Assembly: GCA_004195305.1 (NCBI GenBank)
Contig: SDWN01000034.1
Coordinates: forward strand, 1 to 7,128
Direction: 5' to 3'
From: Neptunomonas sp.
GTDB lineage: Bacteria > Pseudomonadota > Gammaproteobacteria > Pseudomonadales > Balneatricaceae
DNA: 7,128 nucleotides
This document shows positions 5,460 through 7,128 of the stretch, piece after piece (the stretch's first letter is position 1; every line of letters begins with the position of its first letter). Below the pieces are notes generated by a model. The model was not told the origin of the DNA. It made no database searches and worked only from the letters and a program-made list of their open reading frames with translations. The position numbers and the translations under genes were made by a program.

Positions 5460-7121
5460 ATGACACGACCCACCCATCAAACTTACATCGACCAGTTCGA
5501 CGTTGCCCAGATCGAATCACAGTTTATCGGCAACCTCAGCGCAGATCCTGCCGACGGCTTAAACGTCTGTGAAGAGATCTGTGATCGTCATGCCAACGGC
5601 GATAAGATCGGGCTGCGTTACCTGCGCGTTGATGGCAGCAGCGGCGAACTGAGCTTTGCCGAGCTGCAGCGCCGCTCGGCCCAGTTCGCCAACTTCCTCA
5701 GCAGCCAGGGGATCGGCAAAGGTGACCGCGTCGCCTGCCTGCTGCCGCGCACGCCCGAACTGCTGATAGCCGTACTGGGCACCTTGCGTGCTGGCGCGGT
5801 CTACCAACCCCTGTTTACCGCATTTGGCTCCGGCGCCATTGAGTATCGCGTCGGTCAGGCACAATCAAAACTGATCGTCACCAACCCCGAGCAGTGGCCT
5901 AAACTAGCCGATGTTAAAGATTGCCCCATGACGCTATTGGTGGCTGATGCCCAGGATCCCCTGGCAGACGATGCAGATTTTATCTACAGCGCCGCGGTCG
6001 AATCCCAATCGGATCAGTTCACCCCGGTCAAAATCGGTAAGGACGATCCCTTCCTGCAGATGTTCACCTCTGGCACCACCGGCAAGTCCAAAGGCGTGGC
6101 GGTCCCTGCCCGGGCGCTGATCCCGTTCTGGAACTACATGGAACTGGCCATCGGCCTGCGTGAGGATGATCGTTACTGGAACGTCGCCGATCCGGGCTGG
6201 GCCTACGGTCTCTATTACGCCGTCGTCGGACCGCTGCTGCTGGGCTGCACTACCCACTTCAACGAAGCCGGTTTTACGGCTGATAACACCTATGCGTTTC
6301 TGCAAAACTTCCGTATCACCAATCTGGCCGCAGCACCCACGGCCTACCGCTTGTTGATGGCCAACGAGCAGCAGCGTGCCGATTACGATATCAATCTGCG
6401 CGTCGCCAGCAGTGCCGGCGAGCCGCTTAACCCGGAAGTGATCAGTTGGATGCAACGGGTGTTCGACTGTCTGGTAACCGACCATTACGGCCAAACCGAA
6501 ACGGGTATGACCTCCTGTAACTTCCACGCTCTGGAACACCCCGAGCGCACCGCCTGCATGGGTTACCCGCTGCCGGGTTACCGACTGGTGGCACTGGATG
6601 ACAACTTTAATGAAGTCGCTTCTGGAGAGACCGGCCAGCTAGCGGTCGATTTAACCCAATCCCCGCAGTTTTTCTTCCAGGGTTATAGCTGGAGTGATAA
6701 AAACCCCTACCAGGGTAACTACTACCTGACCGGCGACATGGTGATCAGCAACGGCGATGGCTCGCACTCCTATACCGGCCGCGATGACGACATCATCACC
6801 TCGGCTGGCTACCGGATCGGACCGGCAGACGTCGAGAACACCCTGCTGGAGCATGCGGCGGTCACCGAAAGCGCCGTGGTCGCCAAGCCCGACGCCAAGC
6901 GCGGCTCAATCGTCAAGGCGTTCGTGGTGATCCGTCCCGAGCTGGACCCCACGCCTACTCTGGCCGAAGAGCTGCAGCTATTCGTGCGCAAGCGCCTGTC
7001 GACCCATTCGTTCCCTCGCGAGATCGAATTTGTCAGCGACCTGCCCAAAACCCCCAGCGGCAAGCTGCAACGCTTCCTGCTACGCCAGCAGGAAGAACAG
7101 GGACAGACTGAAAAGGTCTAA
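5460..7121 (+). CDS. Acyl-CoA synthetase (AMP-binding), ACSM/Acs-like branch
   Basis: A complete 553-residue adenylate-forming CoA ligase, shorter than true acetyl-CoA synthetases (about 650) and close to ACSM-type medium-chain ligases. Motifs in order: FTSGTTGKSKG (202-212, ATP phosphate binding); WNVADPGWAYGLYY, the Acs/ACSM-type segment after it; YGQTETG (343-349); YLTGDM with D426 (ribose); GRDDDIITSAGYRIGPADVE (440-459), where R441, D443 and R452 match R515, hinge D517 and R526 of Salmonella Acs by spacing; and PKTPSGK with catalytic K535. That last motif fits the PxxxxGK pattern recognised by Pat-type protein acetyltransferases, so control by lysine acetylation is plausible. G344 stands where Acs has the Trp that closes the acyl pocket, so acetate is an unlikely main substrate. 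It ends 7 bases before the window edge. Its exact acid is unknown. Confidence 0.92.
   Translation: MTRPTHQTYIDQFDVAQIESQFIGNLSADPADGLNVCEEICDRHANGDKIGLRYLRVDGSSGELSFAELQRRSAQFANFLSSQGIGKGDRVACLLPRTPELLIAVLGTLRAGAVYQPLFTAFGSGAIEYRVGQAQSKLIVTNPEQWPKLADVKDCPMTLLVADAQDPLADDADFIYSAAVESQSDQFTPVKIGKDDPFLQMFTSGTTGKSKGVAVPARALIPFWNYMELAIGLREDDRYWNVADPGWAYGLYYAVVGPLLLGCTTHFNEAGFTADNTYAFLQNFRITNLAAAPTAYRLLMANEQQRADYDINLRVASSAGEPLNPEVISWMQRVFDCLVTDHYGQTETGMTSCNFHALEHPERTACMGYPLPGYRLVALDDNFNEVASGETGQLAVDLTQSPQFFFQGYSWSDKNPYQGNYYLTGDMVISNGDGSHSYTGRDDDIITSAGYRIGPADVENTLLEHAAVTESAVVAKPDAKRGSIVKAFVVIRPELDPTPTLAEELQLFVRKRLSTHSFPREIEFVSDLPKTPSGKLQRFLLRQQEEQGQTEKV
7073..7095 (+). repeat. Perfect 9-bp inverted repeat in the 3' end of the second ligase gene
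   Basis: CTTCCTGCT (7073-7081) pairs with AGCAGGAAG (7087-7095) around a 5-base ACGCC loop. It lies within the coding sequence (residues about RFLLRQQEE), ending 23 bases before the TAA. No T-tract follows inside the window. It may be a chance outcome of codon choice or a 3'-end mRNA structure. Confidence 0.45.
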
Positions 7122-7128
7122 GCCCTGC

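Noticed and set aside
5934..6539. 201-residue open frame on the minus strand
   Set aside because: It lies wholly inside the second ligase, opposite intact conserved motifs. The low-complexity-like His/Gly/Gln-rich translation has no recognisable domain and looks like a codon-bias shadow.

Overview
The window looks like bacterial chromosome, probably from a gammaproteobacterium. That placement rests only on the general look of the proteins (LivHM-type permeases, ACSF2-like and ACSM/Acs-like ligases), the moderately GC-rich codon use and the compact operon layout; no marker gene is present. The first 19 bases are not genomic. They match the Tn5 mosaic end used in transposase-based library preparation, so the left edge is a library or assembly artefact that cuts the first gene.

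All genes lie on the + strand. In order they are: a 5'-truncated periplasmic substrate-binding protein (20-849); a structured intergenic stretch of about 230 bases with a perfect 14-bp hairpin, a smaller hairpin and a terminator-like element facing the minus strand; a LivH-type permease (1079-1966); a LivM-type permease (2027-2953); an AhpD/carboxymuconolactone-decarboxylase-fold protein with an intact CxxC centre (3025-3633); an ACSF2-like acyl-CoA synthetase (3679-5382); a 77-bp gap carrying three tandem 14-bp repeats; and a second acyl-CoA synthetase of the ACSM/Acs-like branch (5460-7121). The last five genes are 45 to 77 bases apart and could form one transcript.

The simplest reading is a catabolic uptake-and-activation operon. 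The binding protein captures a solute in the periplasm, LivH and LivM carry it across the inner membrane, and one or both ligases convert a carboxylic acid to its CoA thioester for degradation. The ATPase subunits (LivG, LivF) are not in the window. The substrate is unknown. Because CoA ligases are linked to the transporter, an organic acid (fatty, branched or aromatic) is more likely than a branched-chain amino acid. The second ligase has Gly at the position where acetyl-CoA synthetases carry a pocket-closing Trp, which argues against acetate as its substrate. I see no CRISPR array, tRNA, rRNA, insertion sequence or phage gene, and no clear sign of a wholly new system. The most unusual points are the gene combination, the 14-bp repeats next to a ribosome binding site, and the intergenic RNA structures.
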